In this document: positions 36,214-45,867 of the stretch, piece after piece
Layout: the number at the start of each line of letters is the position of its first letter
Position numbering within the stretch: position 1 is the stretch's first letter
DNA from: Laspinema sp963821735
GTDB lineage: Bacteria; Cyanobacteriota; Cyanobacteriia; Cyanobacteriales; Laspinemataceae
Length of the DNA: 64,000 nucleotides
Direction of reading: 5' to 3'
Assembly (NCBI GenBank): GCA_963821735.1
Contig: CAWGFK010000043.1
Span: 1-64,000 of the forward strand
Translations under genes and position numbers: made by a program
Notes under the pieces: generated by a model
Databases searched by the model: none
What the model saw: the letters and a program-made list of their open reading frames with translations, nothing else
What the model was told of the DNA's origin: nothing

Positions 36214-37170
36214 ATGGGATATTTGTGGGAGCAATTGTCGATCGACCCGAACTGGACTCAGTCCTTGCTGCTTCACTTGGTCCAAATTTGGACGAACTGG
36301 ATTAAAACTCCCCTGGACATCCTCTTGGTTTTGGCCCTGACCTATATGGTGCTCGTCATCATTGGGGAGCGCCGCACCCTGTGGATCGTTCGCGGATTTA
36401 TCATTCTGATGGTCGCAGCAGCTATCAGTAGCCGCCTCGAATTGACTCTGTTGAGTTTCGTCCTCAATAACTTAGTGATCGGTTCGGCAGTGGCAATGGC
36501 GGTGATTCTTCAGTCGGAATTCCGCCGATTTTTGGAACAATTGGGTAAAGGCGAAATCCGGCAACTGTTTCAACCCTACCGCCAGATTATTCCTAAACCC
36601 GATAGTGTCATTGATGAAATCGTCGATGCAGTCAAGGAACTCTCCCAAAACCGCACCGGCGCTTTGATGATTTTAGAAACCAGCGGTCCCATCGACGAAC
36701 GGGATTTTTCTGTTCCCGGGGTAAAAATCAATGCCGAGGTTTCTAAAGAACTCTTACAGACCATTTTTCAGACCAGTACCCTGTTGCATGATGGGGCGCT
36801 ATTAATTCGCGCTTCTCGAATTATGGCCGCAGGGGTGATTCTTCCTTTGTCCGATCGCACCGCTTCGCGACAGTTAGGAACCCGCCATCGTGCCGCAATG
36901 GGGATTACGGAACGAGTCGAAAACTGCGTTTGTGTTGTCGTCTCCGAGGAAACCGGCTCGATCTCCTTGGCCGAAAAAGGTACCCTGAATCGACCTTTAA
37001 CGAGCAGTAAACTTAAGGAACTACTACAAGCCCGATTTTCACAAACTATCGAACGGGAACCCGTTGCTCCAGATTTGCGAAATTTAGTTCGTCAGTTAGT
37101 ATCAAAAGCAGTCGGACTCGTGCTACGCTTGCTCCGTCTTCCATCATCGGCTTCACGGGAGAAAAAATGA
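36214..37170 (+). CDS. cdaA: Diadenylate cyclase CdaA
   Basis: Makes the second messenger c-di-AMP from two ATP. Three N-terminal membrane helices (about residues 32-95) are followed by a DisA_N catalytic domain with both signature motifs: LLHDGALLI (DGA) and LGTRHRAAMG (RHR). The C-terminus is amphipathic with a basic end. ATG overlaps no upstream gene; its stop overlaps the start of uppS by 4 bp (ATGA), so the two are translationally coupled, the usual cyanobacterial order. Length 318 residues, somewhat longer than Gram-positive CdaA because of a longer C-terminus. Confidence 0.95.
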   Translation: MGYLWEQLSIDPNWTQSLLLHLVQIWTNWIKTPLDILLVLALTYMVLVIIGERRTLWIVRGFIILMVAAAISSRLELTLLSFVLNNLVIGSAVAMAVILQSEFRRFLEQLGKGEIRQLFQPYRQIIPKPDSVIDEIVDAVKELSQNRTGALMILETSGPIDERDFSVPGVKINAEVSKELLQTIFQTSTLLHDGALLIRASRIMAAGVILPLSDRTASRQLGTRHRAAMGITERVENCVCVVVSEETGSISLAEKGTLNRPLTSSKLKELLQARFSQTIEREPVAPDLRNLVRQLVSKAVGLVLRLLRLPSSASREKK

Positions 37171-37916
37171 TTACCAAGCCATCAGCTTTACAACAGTTGC
37201 CTGCTGACCTCGACTGCGAGAGACTCCCCAAGCACGTAGCAGTGATCATGGATGGAAATGGTCGATGGGCGAAGCTTCATGGAATGCCCCGGTTTATGGG
37301 GCATCGGCGGGGAGTCGATACCCTCAAGGACCTCCTGCGCTGCTGTCGGGATTGGGGAATTGCGGCCCTCACGGTTTATGCGTTTTCCAGTGAAAATTGG
37401 GGGCGTCCCTTAGAAGAAGTCAATTTTTTGATGACCCTGTTTGAACGGGTCCTGCGCCAAGAACTCCAGGAGATGATGGAGGAAAATGTCCGGATTAACT
37501 TTGTCGGAAACTTAGAGTCTTTGCCGAAATCTCTCCAAGAAGAAATCAGGCGATCGGTAGAAAATACTCGCAATAACAAGGGGATTCACTTTACCATCGC
37601 CACGAATTACGGGGGTCGTCAAGAAATTGTCCAAGCTTGTCGGGCGATCGCTGAACAAGTCCAGCAAGGTTTAATTCAACCCGAACAAATCGATGAGGCG
37701 TTATTTGAACGCCATCTCTACACCTCTGAAGTCGGGGACCCGGATTTATTAATTCGCACCAGTGGCGAAATGCGCCTCAGCAATTTTCTCCTCTGGCAAG
37801 TCGCCTATTCGGAACTCTATGTCACCGAAACCCTCTGGCCGGATTTTAACCGCGAAGAATTCCATTACGCCCTCCGTTCCTACCAAAAACGAGAACGCCG
37901 TTTCGGCAAGGTTTAA
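37167..37916 (+). CDS. uppS: Isoprenyl transferase (undecaprenyl diphosphate synthase) UppS
   Basis: A cis-prenyltransferase making the C55 lipid carrier for peptidoglycan. HVAVIMDGNGRWAK is the catalytic Asp loop, LTVYAFSSENWGRP the substrate loop, and DLLIRTSGEMRLSNFLLWQ with YSELYVTETLWPDF the C-terminal signature. Length 249 residues, normal. Coupled to cdaA by a 4-bp overlap. Confidence 0.96.
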   Translation: MITKPSALQQLPADLDCERLPKHVAVIMDGNGRWAKLHGMPRFMGHRRGVDTLKDLLRCCRDWGIAALTVYAFSSENWGRPLEEVNFLMTLFERVLRQELQEMMEENVRINFVGNLESLPKSLQEEIRRSVENTRNNKGIHFTIATNYGGRQEIVQACRAIAEQVQQGLIQPEQIDEALFERHLYTSEVGDPDLLIRTSGEMRLSNFLLWQVAYSELYVTETLWPDFNREEFHYALRSYQKRERRFGKV

Positions 37917-37959
37917 CCCTCCCCCATCCCCCAACTCTCCCCCATCTCCCCCATCTCCC

Positions 37960-38232
37960 CTACGGTCCACTAAAAATCGCTTCTTCAATATCTCGCCGAC
38001 TGAGGGAATATTTGAAGGAGCGTTGAACATCTTGCATCCCACCCTCAGCATTGATGTAGCGGACACTGACTTGATCGACATCCAGTACCAGTTCGGCATT
38101 CCAACTGGGGCGTTCTACTCTCCAGCAGTGCAGTTCAGTTCGGTCTTGTTCGCATCCTTGGTCCTCTAACCATTGCTCGATCGCCGGAAGCGCATGGTTA
38201 TAAAGCGGGGTATCCGATGAAGGTAATGTCAT
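37960..38232 (-). CDS. DUF3143 small protein
   Basis: A 90-residue conserved cyanobacterial protein. LPSSDTPLYNHALPAIEQWL and CWRVERPSWNAEL are the DUF3143 signature. Start at ATG 38232; an in-frame TTG seven codons upstream is less likely. It follows a J-domain gene, an arrangement usual in cyanobacteria, hinting at a linked role in folding; that is inference. Confidence 0.85.
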   Translation of the reverse strand: MTLPSSDTPLYNHALPAIEQWLEDQGCEQDRTELHCWRVERPSWNAELVLDVDQVSVRYINAEGGMQDVQRSFKYSLSRRDIEEAIFSGP

Positions 38233-38333
38233 AAAAAATTTAGCTTTACTCAAGTCAGTTTAGAAAATTTGCTCTACTGGGATTTCCCGATCGCCGTCGC
38301 CGCGTCCTGTTTTTTGAGGATAAAAAAGACAGT

Positions 38334-38939
38334 TCACGGGTTCAACTTCCAACTTTCGCCGGATAGCTTCATTCTCCCATCGAAGGCGATCGTCGAGACG
38401 GGCATTGATAACAACTCTGAAGTTTGAGCGGGTAACGGGACATTTTCTCGCGTTAATCCGATCGCGATCGCCAGCAATAAACAGCCGATCAACGTGAGCC
38501 CCAGAATCAACAGCACAAACAACTCCCCACCGGACAAAGGACGCTCAGACGGCTCTCGACCCGTCCCTGTAGACCGCCCATAAGCAGCGTCAGGGTGGCG
38601 TTTCCAGTGCGGGGGTAACGCCACCCCATTTTCCCAAATTCCCTCCCGCTCTAGTCTCAATTTCACATCATAGAGATGTCGTTCGCGGTCATTACTCAGA
38701 GTCTTGTAGGCATCCTTAAGCTGTTGAAACTTTTCCCGCGCTTCCTCTTGGGGAAGGGGGGAGGTATCGGGATGATAACGCTTGCTCAGTTCCCGATAGG
38801 CGCGGCGAATTTCCAGCACCGTTGCCCCATTGGAAAGGCCCAGCAAGGCATAATAATTCAGTGCCGACAAGGTACCCGGTGGCATCGGGGGTTTTCGGTT
38901 GTTGAAGTTTACTCGGTTTTGAGTCACAACACACACCAC
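38334..38939 (-). CDS. J-domain (DnaJ-like) membrane protein
   Basis: A 201-residue protein with a J domain at about residues 27-95: YYALLGLSNGATVLEIRRAY then SKRYHPDTSPL, holding the HPD that stimulates Hsp70. It lacks the G/F and zinc regions of full DnaJ. A single membrane helix (LFVLLILGLTLIGCLLLAIAI) lies near the C-terminus, so it may recruit Hsp70 to a membrane. The start at GTG 38939 or ATG 38885 (MPPGTLSALNY) is open; the second fits the family better. Upstream of the DUF3143 gene, likely the same transcript. Confidence 0.88.
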   Translation of the reverse strand: MVCVVTQNRVNFNNRKPPMPPGTLSALNYYALLGLSNGATVLEIRRAYRELSKRYHPDTSPLPQEEAREKFQQLKDAYKTLSNDRERHLYDVKLRLEREGIWENGVALPPHWKRHPDAAYGRSTGTGREPSERPLSGGELFVLLILGLTLIGCLLLAIAIGLTRENVPLPAQTSELLSMPVSTIAFDGRMKLSGESWKLNP

Positions 38940-38986
38940 TGGCTTCAGTTTTAGTTAGTTTATCGCATCTGTTCCGAGTTCTGATT

Positions 38987-39619
38987 TTAAGTAAAGTCGG
39001 TGCGAATCCGGGCGATCGCCTCATTCAAGGCGTCGCTATCCACCCAATTGACAAATCCCCCATAAATAATATTTCCTTGGGTATCTGCGAGGAAAATATG
39101 GTCAATTCCCAGCCAATTTTTCCAGATGCGGACCACGGTCCCATCCCGGAGAACAAAAATTGGGCGAGAATTTTTCAAGTCACTGTCTGAAGCATAGTTG
39201 ATGCCCCGAACCCGATCTAAAAGGGCGATCGCCTCCTGAGTCACGGGTCCAATCGAAGTCGCAAAATTCGCCTGTTGGTTACCCACTTGCCGCACTTCCC
39301 ATTCCAGACGAGATTTCAACTCCTCAGAAATCGGTAACCACTCCAACTCCCCTAAAACCACCTGGGTGCGTTCGGTGCGCGCCCGCACCCGATAGACATC
39401 GGTGAGTAACTGTTCCAGACTTTCCCGGGTCAGATATTCCGCAATTAACCCGGTGATCCCCAAAACGCCGATGCCGCCGAGGACTCCGGCTGGACCCCCC
39501 AACATGGCTAAGGCAGCGGCGATCGCCGCTGAACCTGTTAATCCCGTCGTTGCCATTGCGATCGCCAGAATAATTCCAGGCAGTCCCAAAGCGGCCACCT
39601 TTTTTACCACTTCATCCAT
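38987..39619 (-). CDS. Glycine-rich membrane-inserting protein of unknown function
   Basis: A 210-residue protein. Residues 10-62 are very rich in Gly and Ala (LPGIILAIAMATTGLTGSA, LAMLGGPAGVLGGIGVLGI), suggesting one or two membrane-inserted hairpins. The rest is soluble alpha/beta (FVLRDGTVVRIWKNWLGIDH). Length, glycine-rich start and lack of motifs do not point to a family I can name. Confidence 0.7.
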   Translation of the reverse strand: MDEVVKKVAALGLPGIILAIAMATTGLTGSAAIAAALAMLGGPAGVLGGIGVLGITGLIAEYLTRESLEQLLTDVYRVRARTERTQVVLGELEWLPISEELKSRLEWEVRQVGNQQANFATSIGPVTQEAIALLDRVRGINYASDSDLKNSRPIFVLRDGTVVRIWKNWLGIDHIFLADTQGNIIYGGFVNWVDSDALNEAIARIRTDFT

Positions 39620-39721
39620 TGGTTCTATCCTTCCTGGGACATGATGTCGAGCCTACGATTTCTAGGGTAGCGTTAAGCCGCCTCCAGGAGAAACCCAGGG
39701 GTCTGATCCGGATCCAGGTGG

Positions 39722-39784
39722 ATTTGTAGGGGCGCAATGCTTGCGCCCAACCGGAGGGCGCAAGCATTGCGCCCCTACAAATAG
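39722..39784. repeat. GTAGGGGCGCAATG palindrome, free-standing
   Basis: TTGTAGGGGCGCAATGCTTG then its complement with a short centre (CCAACCGGA). It shares arms with the inside of family A elements but has no CTAGCCCTGTC ends. It lies just before ilvC. Confidence 0.8.
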
Positions 39785-39861
39785 TTGGAATCCTTCCCCT
39801 TATCTGATACAATATGAAGTTTGCAATATTTACGAAGCTTGCTGGAAGGAGACGTCTGTTT

Positions 39862-40857
39862 ATGGCCCGGATGTACTACGACGAAGACGCAAATTTGGAC
39901 CTATTAGCCGGAAAAACCATTGCAATTATTGGTTACGGCTCTCAAGGTCACGCCCACGCCCTCAACCTGAAAGATAGTGGCATGAACGTCATTGTCGGGC
40001 TGTATCCGGGCAGCAAATCAGCCACTAAAGCAAAAGACGCCGGATTGACCGTGCATAGCGTTGCTGACGCCGCGAAAGCTGCTGATTGGATTATGATTTT
40101 GTTGCCGGATGAGGTCCAAAAGTCGGTTTATAAAAATGAAATTGAGCCGAATCTCAGCGCAGGCAATGTACTGTGTTTCGCCCACGGTTTTAACATTCAT
40201 TTTGGACAAGTTGTCCCCCCGGATGATGTGGATGTGGTGATGGTGGCACCGAAAGGACCGGGACATTTGGTCCGTCGGACTTATGAACAGGGAGAAGGGG
40301 TTCCGGCATTGTTTGCGGTGTATCAAGATGCCACGGGTCAAGCTCGCGATCGGGCAATGGCTTATGCGAAAGGCATTGGCGGCACCCGCGCCGGTATCCT
40401 AGAAACGACGTTCCGCGAAGAAACCGAAACCGACCTGTTTGGCGAACAAGCGGTGCTCTGTGGGGGCCTCAGTGCCTTGATTAAAGCCGGGTTTGAAACC
40501 TTGGTTGAAGCGGGATATCAGCCCGAATTGGCTTATTTTGAATGTCTGCATGAAGTCAAACTGATCGTTGACTTGATTGTAGAAGGTGGACTCGCCACCA
40601 TGCGCGACAGTATCTCCAATACCGCCGAATATGGAGACTACACTCGCGGTCCTCGCATCGTCACCGATACCACCCGCGCCGAAATGCGGAAAATTCTCAA
40701 GGAAATTCAAACGGGACAATTTGCTCGGGAATTTGTGTTAGAGAACCAATCCGGTAAGGCTGGATTTACCGCCATGCGCCGACAAGAAGCCGAACATCCC
40801 ATTGAGGAAGTCGGAAAAGATTTGCGGGCGATGTTTAGCTGGTTGAAGAAAAAATAA
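39862..40857 (+). CDS. ilvC: Ketol-acid reductoisomerase IlvC
   Basis: Second enzyme of branched-chain amino acid synthesis (acetolactate to dihydroxyvalerate, NADPH-dependent). TIAIIGYGSQGHAHALNL is the nucleotide loop, VVMVAPKGPGHLVRRTY holds the catalytic His/Lys region, and FREETETDLFGEQAVLCGG the metal-binding acids. Start ATG 39862 gives 331 residues, the usual cyanobacterial length, with AAGGAGA nine bases before it. An upstream in-frame ATG (39814) adds 16 residues not seen in the family. Confidence 0.97.
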   Translation: MARMYYDEDANLDLLAGKTIAIIGYGSQGHAHALNLKDSGMNVIVGLYPGSKSATKAKDAGLTVHSVADAAKAADWIMILLPDEVQKSVYKNEIEPNLSAGNVLCFAHGFNIHFGQVVPPDDVDVVMVAPKGPGHLVRRTYEQGEGVPALFAVYQDATGQARDRAMAYAKGIGGTRAGILETTFREETETDLFGEQAVLCGGLSALIKAGFETLVEAGYQPELAYFECLHEVKLIVDLIVEGGLATMRDSISNTAEYGDYTRGPRIVTDTTRAEMRKILKEIQTGQFAREFVLENQSGKAGFTAMRRQEAEHPIEEVGKDLRAMFSWLKKK

Positions 40858-40878
40858 GCCGCTATAGGAGTAGAAAAA

Positions 40879-40908
40879 CCACAAACGCGCCCTAGGGCGC
40901 GTCTGTGG
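40879..40908 (+). terminator. Hairpin after ilvC
   Basis: A strong GC-rich stem, CCACAAACGCGCC and GGCGCGTCTGTGG with a minimal CTA-G centre, begins 21 bp past the stop. It lacks a T-run, so termination is probable rather than certain. Confidence 0.6.
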
Positions 40909-40951
40909 TGCAATGAAATTGGCAAAGGGTTGAGGAACGCCTGGGATTCCA

Positions 40952-41188
40952 TTACTCACCCTTTTGTTCTTGCTGGAGTTGTTGTTCCGTTCGCTCAAAC
41001 GAATCGGGTTTCTCTTTAGTGTTAGAAACCCACTTCGGGATGAGTCCGGTGCCAAATTTCGTGAGGCTGGTGCGAGTTTCGGCGCTCGTTGTCTGCATTT
41101 CTTTTGGCAGAAAGGTAAATCTATCTCCAAATCCGATATACAGAGCGGCCAAGATAATCGAGCCTGTAATTAAGGTCGTTTTAAGCAT
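40952..41188 (-). CDS. Small single-span membrane protein of unknown function
   Basis: A 78-residue protein: a membrane helix (TLITGSIILAALYIGFG) at the N-terminus, then a polar, Thr/Lys/Glu-rich tail ending in a Gln-rich segment (TEQQLQQEQKGE). Start ATG 41188 (MLKTTLITGS); the frame is open 15 codons further up. Similar short proteins are widespread in cyanobacteria without known function. Confidence 0.65.
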   Translation of the reverse strand: MLKTTLITGSIILAALYIGFGDRFTFLPKEMQTTSAETRTSLTKFGTGLIPKWVSNTKEKPDSFERTEQQLQQEQKGE

Positions 41189-42216
41189 CTGTGTCTTTAG
41201 AGTGAAAGGACAGCACTGTTCGTTAAGGCTCACACAACCGTATTATACCACATTTTCTCTGGGTTTAGGAAAATTAGGGACCAATTTGGGAGGGCTGGGA
41301 TTTTATTCCTCGATCGCCCTGATAGAGGATCTGCAATGGATCGCGAGGGTCTGGGTTGATACCCGGTCCAGATTGCTCTCCTCACCGGGGCGATCGCTAA
41401 CCTTTTCTTTTATAAAACTCCTCGTCCCCAGGGAATAAAAACCCAGCACTTAGCCTCAGCTTTCCCGAACGAACACTAAATTTTAAACTTCGGCTTATAA
41501 CGAGGATTCACCTTATTTACCCTGGACTTTTCCCCACAAACTTATCCCTAAATAAACCCCTAATATTTTTTTTAATCGAGTGGATTGTTACCGATCCCTC
41601 TACCCAATTACCTGGGCTTTAAATCCCTCTACGGGAGGAGCCGAACTGGATTTTAAACCAGTACAGTTGAAATTACAGCAGGGTTGAATCCTGAACCAAT
41701 CAGGAGTCCAATGCACCTAGAGTTTCGACTGATTCTCTAGGGCCCAAGGCCAGACTCGATGGGACATTGGGGTAAACTCACGTCCCCTGTGCCAAGCCAA
41801 CTTATTGAGAAGGCGATCGGCCCGAGGATGACCCGAACAAAAGTCGGTTTTGCGCCCTCGAATCCTTTCGATTCATTCGCAAAACAATCGCTTTTCCGTC
41901 TGAAACCGTATTTTACCCAGGTCAGACTCTCGAACCCTCATTATTAAACTATTTTTTTTGAAAAGGGGTGTACAGCATGAAACCGTTGAACCAGCAACCA
42001 TTCACGCCAAAACTTTTTGATTGAAAGAGCATTTTGACCGCGTGGATTGTCAAAACCGAAGCAGGGATGAACTCGAAAATCAAGCCGGTTAGACCCTTTG
42101 TTTTAAACTCAGTTTGAAATTTTTAAAAGCCTGAACCAACAACCCGGTTATTTCCAGTCTCAATCTGCCAAGGTTACCTAACCCCCATTTTTTGAATACT
42201 TTTGATAGAACCGATT
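41189..42216. other. About 1 kb with no recognisable gene
   Basis: I see no tRNA, rRNA or convincing protein gene here. Short open stretches have no family features and no good ribosome binding site. The region is AT-rich towards 41550 and 41960 and carries a few HIP1 sites. It may hold the promoter of the next gene or an unrecognised small RNA. Confidence 0.4.
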
Positions 42217-42969
42217 ATGAAATCTAACGAACGCAAATCCTATCCTCAAACCCCTTCCGAGGTCAATACCACACCGCAAGGGCATGGTCAAGTCAGCGTA
42301 CCCCCAGCGAGTCCGACGGCTGCCCGAGTCCAGCGTGCAGAAAATGCCGGTTATAACCAAGGTTATGTGCAAGGTCGAGTCGTGGAAAACATTCGAGAAA
42401 ATCGACTGCGAGAGCGCGATCGCGACAATTCCGCCCGAGGCTTATTCTTGGGGATTATCCTCACCTCCTTAGTCGCGTTAGGGGTAGGAACTCTGTACTA
42501 TCTGTCCCAACGCGATGGCGCTTCTACTCCAGCAACTGCCCCGGTCCCTCAACAGCCGGAAGCCGAACCCGCACCCACCCGCACCATCGAGCGAGAACGG
42601 ACTCTGATTGAACGAGTGATTCCAGTCCCCCAAGAGACTTCCGGGGAGCAAGAGCAACCCCCTGCGGAACCCGCGCCTGCGGAACCCACCCCGAATATCA
42701 ATATCACTGTCCCCAACTCTCAAACCCAAGAGGCTCCCGCAGAACAACCGGAATCTGAGCCTGCGGCCCCCTCGAATATCAACATTAACCTGCCGGAAAT
42801 TAACCCAGACTCCACTCCGGCTGCACCTGCGGAACCTGCGGAACCCGCAGAACCCGCTACGCCTCCGGTAGAAAGCCAGCAGGCACCGGAAACCCCCGCA
42901 GAAACGACTCCAGAACCTCAGTCGGCTGAACCCAGCGATGACTCTGGTTTTGCGATTCCGGCGAGTTAA
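42217..42969 (+). CDS. Single-span membrane protein with Pro/Glu/Ala-rich outer region
   Basis: A 250-residue protein. Residues 1-70 are cytoplasmic and basic; a membrane helix follows (LGIILTSLVALGVGTLYYLS); the rest is a low-complexity, Pro/Glu/Ala-rich region with AEPAEPAEPAT repeats and two NINI(T/N)(V/L)P motifs. It looks like a stalk or periplasmic spacer. Start ATG 42217 rather than TTG 42202. The family has no name known to me. A terminator follows. Confidence 0.75.
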   Translation: MKSNERKSYPQTPSEVNTTPQGHGQVSVPPASPTAARVQRAENAGYNQGYVQGRVVENIRENRLRERDRDNSARGLFLGIILTSLVALGVGTLYYLSQRDGASTPATAPVPQQPEAEPAPTRTIERERTLIERVIPVPQETSGEQEQPPAEPAPAEPTPNINITVPNSQTQEAPAEQPESEPAAPSNININLPEINPDSTPAAPAEPAEPAEPATPPVESQQAPETPAETTPEPQSAEPSDDSGFAIPAS

Positions 42970-42993
42970 GTTTTAAGCTGAACCTAAACCCTG

Positions 42994-43024
42994 AACTCCC
43001 TCCGATTTTGGAGGGAGTTTTTTT
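42994..43024 (+). terminator. Rho-independent terminator
   Basis: AACTCCCTCC and GGAGGGAGTT form a perfect 10-bp stem around GATTTT, followed by a T-tract. It stands 25 bp after the stop of the preceding gene. Confidence 0.88.
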
Positions 43025-43090
43025 AGCCTGGAGCAAAGCACTCCGGCTGGAGATTAATCCCCCGCCGAAGTGCTTTGCTGTACCGAGATC

Positions 43091-44497
43091 CTAGGCGATG
43101 GGGGGGCGGTACTGAATCCAAGGGTGAGCGGCTTCTAGTTGAGCGGCTAAGGTGAAGAGGGGGGCTTCTCCGGCTGGACGGCCCACAAGCTGGACCCCTA
43201 CGGGTAAACCGGAGGAAAATCCGGCGGGAATGACGATCGCCGGTTGACCTGTGGCATTAAATAAGGGACAGGGAGCCACCCATTCAAAACTCTTGTGCAA
43301 AATCTCTTCAGGACTGAGATTCGCCCATTCTCCGACTCGAATGGTCGGACTCATAAACACGGGCAATACTAAGGCGTCATATTGCTCCAAGGAGGCGACA
43401 ATCCGCCGACAAAACATCTGCATCTGGGCGACAGCTTGCAAGTATTGACCGCTGGTTACCTGTTGTCCGCGTTCTAAAAACCACTGGTTGACAGGTTGCA
43501 GAATCTCTTTAGGCATCCCGGAAAAGGAGACGCCACTGACCCAAATGGCGGTGAGGGGTTGGAGTAAATCGGTTAAGTCTAGGGAAATTTGCTCGATCGC
43601 GTGTCCCATCTGTTCCAGGCGTTGCACTGTGTCTAGGACCGCCTGCTGACATTCCGGGGCCGCTTCTCCAATGGGGTCAAGCTTGGTGGCGAAGGCGATT
43701 CGCAAGGGTTTGACGGTTTTGGCGGTGGCATGAGCGAGAAAGGACGGGTCAGGGTCGGGAAGCCAGTAAGGGTCTCCGGGAACATAACCGGAAATCAGGT
43801 CCAGCATGGCAGCGGCATCAGCAACGGTGCGGGTGAGTGCGCCATGAGTCAGTAATCCATTGACGCAATCCCCCAGGGGGGCTAGGGAAACGCGACCTCT
43901 GGCGGGTTTGATGCCGACTAATCCACAGCAAGCAGCGGGACCCCGGAGGGAACCCCCGCCATCGGATGCCTGGGCGATCGCGCATAATCCCGCACTGAGG
44001 GCAGCGGAGGCTCCTCCACTGGACCCCCCAGGGGTATAGTCTAAATTCCAAGGATTGCGCGCCGGTGGAAATCCTGCGGGTTCGGTGAAGGGAAGACTGC
44101 CTAATTGGGATGTCGCGGTTTTCCCCAAGAGGACAAATCCCCCTTGTTTGATGCGGGTCACTACAGCGCGATCGTGACTGGGTAATTTGTCCCGCAGGGC
44201 CGCCACGCCATAGCTACAGGGCATATCGGCGACGGCGGTGAGGTCCTTGATGGAAATGGGGATGCCAAAGAAGGGAGGCAGGGTATCGGGATCGGTTGTG
44301 GCGAGTTGTTCCGTTTTGGCTTTAGCGTCGGCTAAGGCTAATTCTGAGGTGACGGTAAAATAGCTGCCCAGCTTGGGATCTAAGGTTTCGATGCGGTCTA
44401 AATAAAGCTGGGTTAGTTCTAAAGGCGAGAGTTGCTTGGTCCGAATCAACTGCGCTTGTTCTAAAGCTGGTGTAAATGCTAAATCCTGTTTATTCAT
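43091..44497 (-). CDS. Amidase-signature enzyme
   Basis: A 468-residue enzyme of the amidase signature family. GIPISIKDL has the catalytic Lys, YTPGGSSGGASAALSAG the cis-Ser, and ASDGGGSLRGPAACCG the nucleophile Ser; FNATGQPAIVIPAG closes the site. It hydrolyses amides; the substrate is unknown, and it is not GatA because it stands alone and lacks GatA's length and ends. ATG 44497 (MNKQDLAFT) was chosen; the frame is open 36 codons further up with unfamily-like residues. Confidence 0.92.
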   Translation of the reverse strand: MNKQDLAFTPALEQAQLIRTKQLSPLELTQLYLDRIETLDPKLGSYFTVTSELALADAKAKTEQLATTDPDTLPPFFGIPISIKDLTAVADMPCSYGVAALRDKLPSHDRAVVTRIKQGGFVLLGKTATSQLGSLPFTEPAGFPPARNPWNLDYTPGGSSGGASAALSAGLCAIAQASDGGGSLRGPAACCGLVGIKPARGRVSLAPLGDCVNGLLTHGALTRTVADAAAMLDLISGYVPGDPYWLPDPDPSFLAHATAKTVKPLRIAFATKLDPIGEAAPECQQAVLDTVQRLEQMGHAIEQISLDLTDLLQPLTAIWVSGVSFSGMPKEILQPVNQWFLERGQQVTSGQYLQAVAQMQMFCRRIVASLEQYDALVLPVFMSPTIRVGEWANLSPEEILHKSFEWVAPCPLFNATGQPAIVIPAGFSSGLPVGVQLVGRPAGEAPLFTLAAQLEAAHPWIQYRPPIA

Positions 44498-44961
44498 GGT
44501 TGCTTCTCTTGCGATCGCCTTCTTCTTCTCTATCTTGTCATTGAGCACTCCTTCGGCGTGGGGCCGTTGATGCAACCTACCCAATTTAGCTTTGATTGTT
44601 GCCAAGCGTGCTCATGGTTTACCTTACAATCTGGATTACCCTTGGTGTGCATTGAAGTAGACACTTTATCAATCGTCACTGTTGGCGATCGCCCCTTGAA
44701 CTGAGGATGCCAACTTGGGTTTTCACCGGGGATCTTCGGGGACTCCACCCCGTGGGGTGAATTCATCAACATTTCCGGGAATTTAGAACAAATCAAACCG
44801 GATTCTGAGTTCGGGGAATTTTCCTGCAACAACGGCCAGAAAATGGCTCTGTTTTCTATCGGAGAATCGTCAGGTTTCAAGATAGCATGGACAAAAAAAT
44901 GATCGCCCCTGATTGGCGATCGCTCTGGATGATTTCCGAGGTGAATGAGTGGTGAATTTGG
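44498..44961. other. Intergenic region, no gene supported
   Basis: The stretch separates two minus-strand genes. It has open frames on both strands but without family signs. A hairpin made of GCGATC-rich arms lies near 44900-44925. Nothing else is recognisable. Confidence 0.4.
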
Positions 44962-45867
44962 CTAAAATACAGCGCTGGCACTCCCTAAAACGATATAATA
45001 CCAAGCTAAAGCCAGTAAGTAGGTGTCGCGGTCGGCAGTGGGCGAGCGATAGAGGAACACCCGCACAGCCACGATCCAACTGGCAAGGGCTTGGGCGATC
45101 GCCCAGGGGAGTAAATGATTGTTGAAACCCGCTGGCATCAGCAGTCCCACATGAATGGCTAAAGGCAATAGCAAAAAGCCGATACAAAGGATAATTCGGC
45201 TGCCCACATTGCCAAAGGTTACCGGAAATGTATTCACCCCCGTGGCTACATCTCCCTCCAGATCACTCAGGTCTTGAATGCCGACAACGGCGCTACAAAG
45301 AATCGCGAGCAATAAGATCCAAGTCCCCTGCACTAGGTCAATCGAGGTGACTGCCTGCCATGCTGCTGCCATTTGAGCGATCGCTCCGAGTCCTAAAAAG
45401 AAGTGTTTCGTGGGCCACTCTAACCCCAAGCGCCCCAAGGTGAGAGCAATGATACAGAGTTGCCAGAGCAGGGCCCATTCAAACACCCCTAACTGCCATC
45501 CCACCATCGAAAAGCCGACCATGCTGGCAATCCAGCGCCACTTGGCTCCCTGGTAGGAAATCAGTCCCCGGCATAGGGGCCGATCGCGTTGGTTAATGCG
45601 ATCGCCCACCACCCCCATCATTTGGTTGGCTACACAAAATGTATAAGTATAAAACAGGAAATACAGTGTTCCCCAGGTTAACACCGGCAGGAATTCTCCG
45701 GCTGGCGATTCTTGCGAATTCCAGGCAACACATAGAAAAATCAATCCCGGGACAACTCCGACCCATATCTCACTTTTGATGAATAACCAATTCACCAATA
45801 GTTCGCGCCTGACCATCTGCGCCCATCGGATGCCCCAGTTCCAGTTTCCTAGCAGTTTAGCTTGCAC
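44962..45867 (-). CDS. UbiA-family prenyltransferase
   Basis: A 301-residue membrane protein with about eight or nine membrane helices and both UbiA aspartate motifs: NQMMGVVGDRINQRDRP (first, for prenyl diphosphate) and DLSDLEGD (second). The family joins a prenyl chain to an aromatic or similar acceptor. The length and loop sequences do not match UbiA (4-hydroxybenzoate), ChlG or Hpt clearly, so the acceptor is open. It could be in a small secondary pathway. No biosynthetic partners are adjacent. Confidence 0.85.
   Translation of the reverse strand: MQAKLLGNWNWGIRWAQMVRRELLVNWLFIKSEIWVGVVPGLIFLCVAWNSQESPAGEFLPVLTWGTLYFLFYTYTFCVANQMMGVVGDRINQRDRPLCRGLISYQGAKWRWIASMVGFSMVGWQLGVFEWALLWQLCIIALTLGRLGLEWPTKHFFLGLGAIAQMAAAWQAVTSIDLVQGTWILLLAILCSAVVGIQDLSDLEGDVATGVNTFPVTFGNVGSRIILCIGFLLLPLAIHVGLLMPAGFNNHLLPWAIAQALASWIVAVRVFLYRSPTADRDTYLLALAWYYIVLGSASAVF

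Noticed and set aside
36025..36285. Minus-strand open frame before cdaA
   Set aside because: It overlaps the cdaA start and a hairpin, and shows no family features.
41189..42216. Long gene-free stretch inspected for tRNA or other RNA genes
   Set aside because: No cloverleaf with a T-loop GTTCGA-type sequence or CCA end could be found by eye.
44530..44880. 116-codon minus-strand open frame between the amidase and prenyltransferase genes
   Set aside because: No domain features and unlike neighbouring genes in composition; kept only as intergenic DNA.
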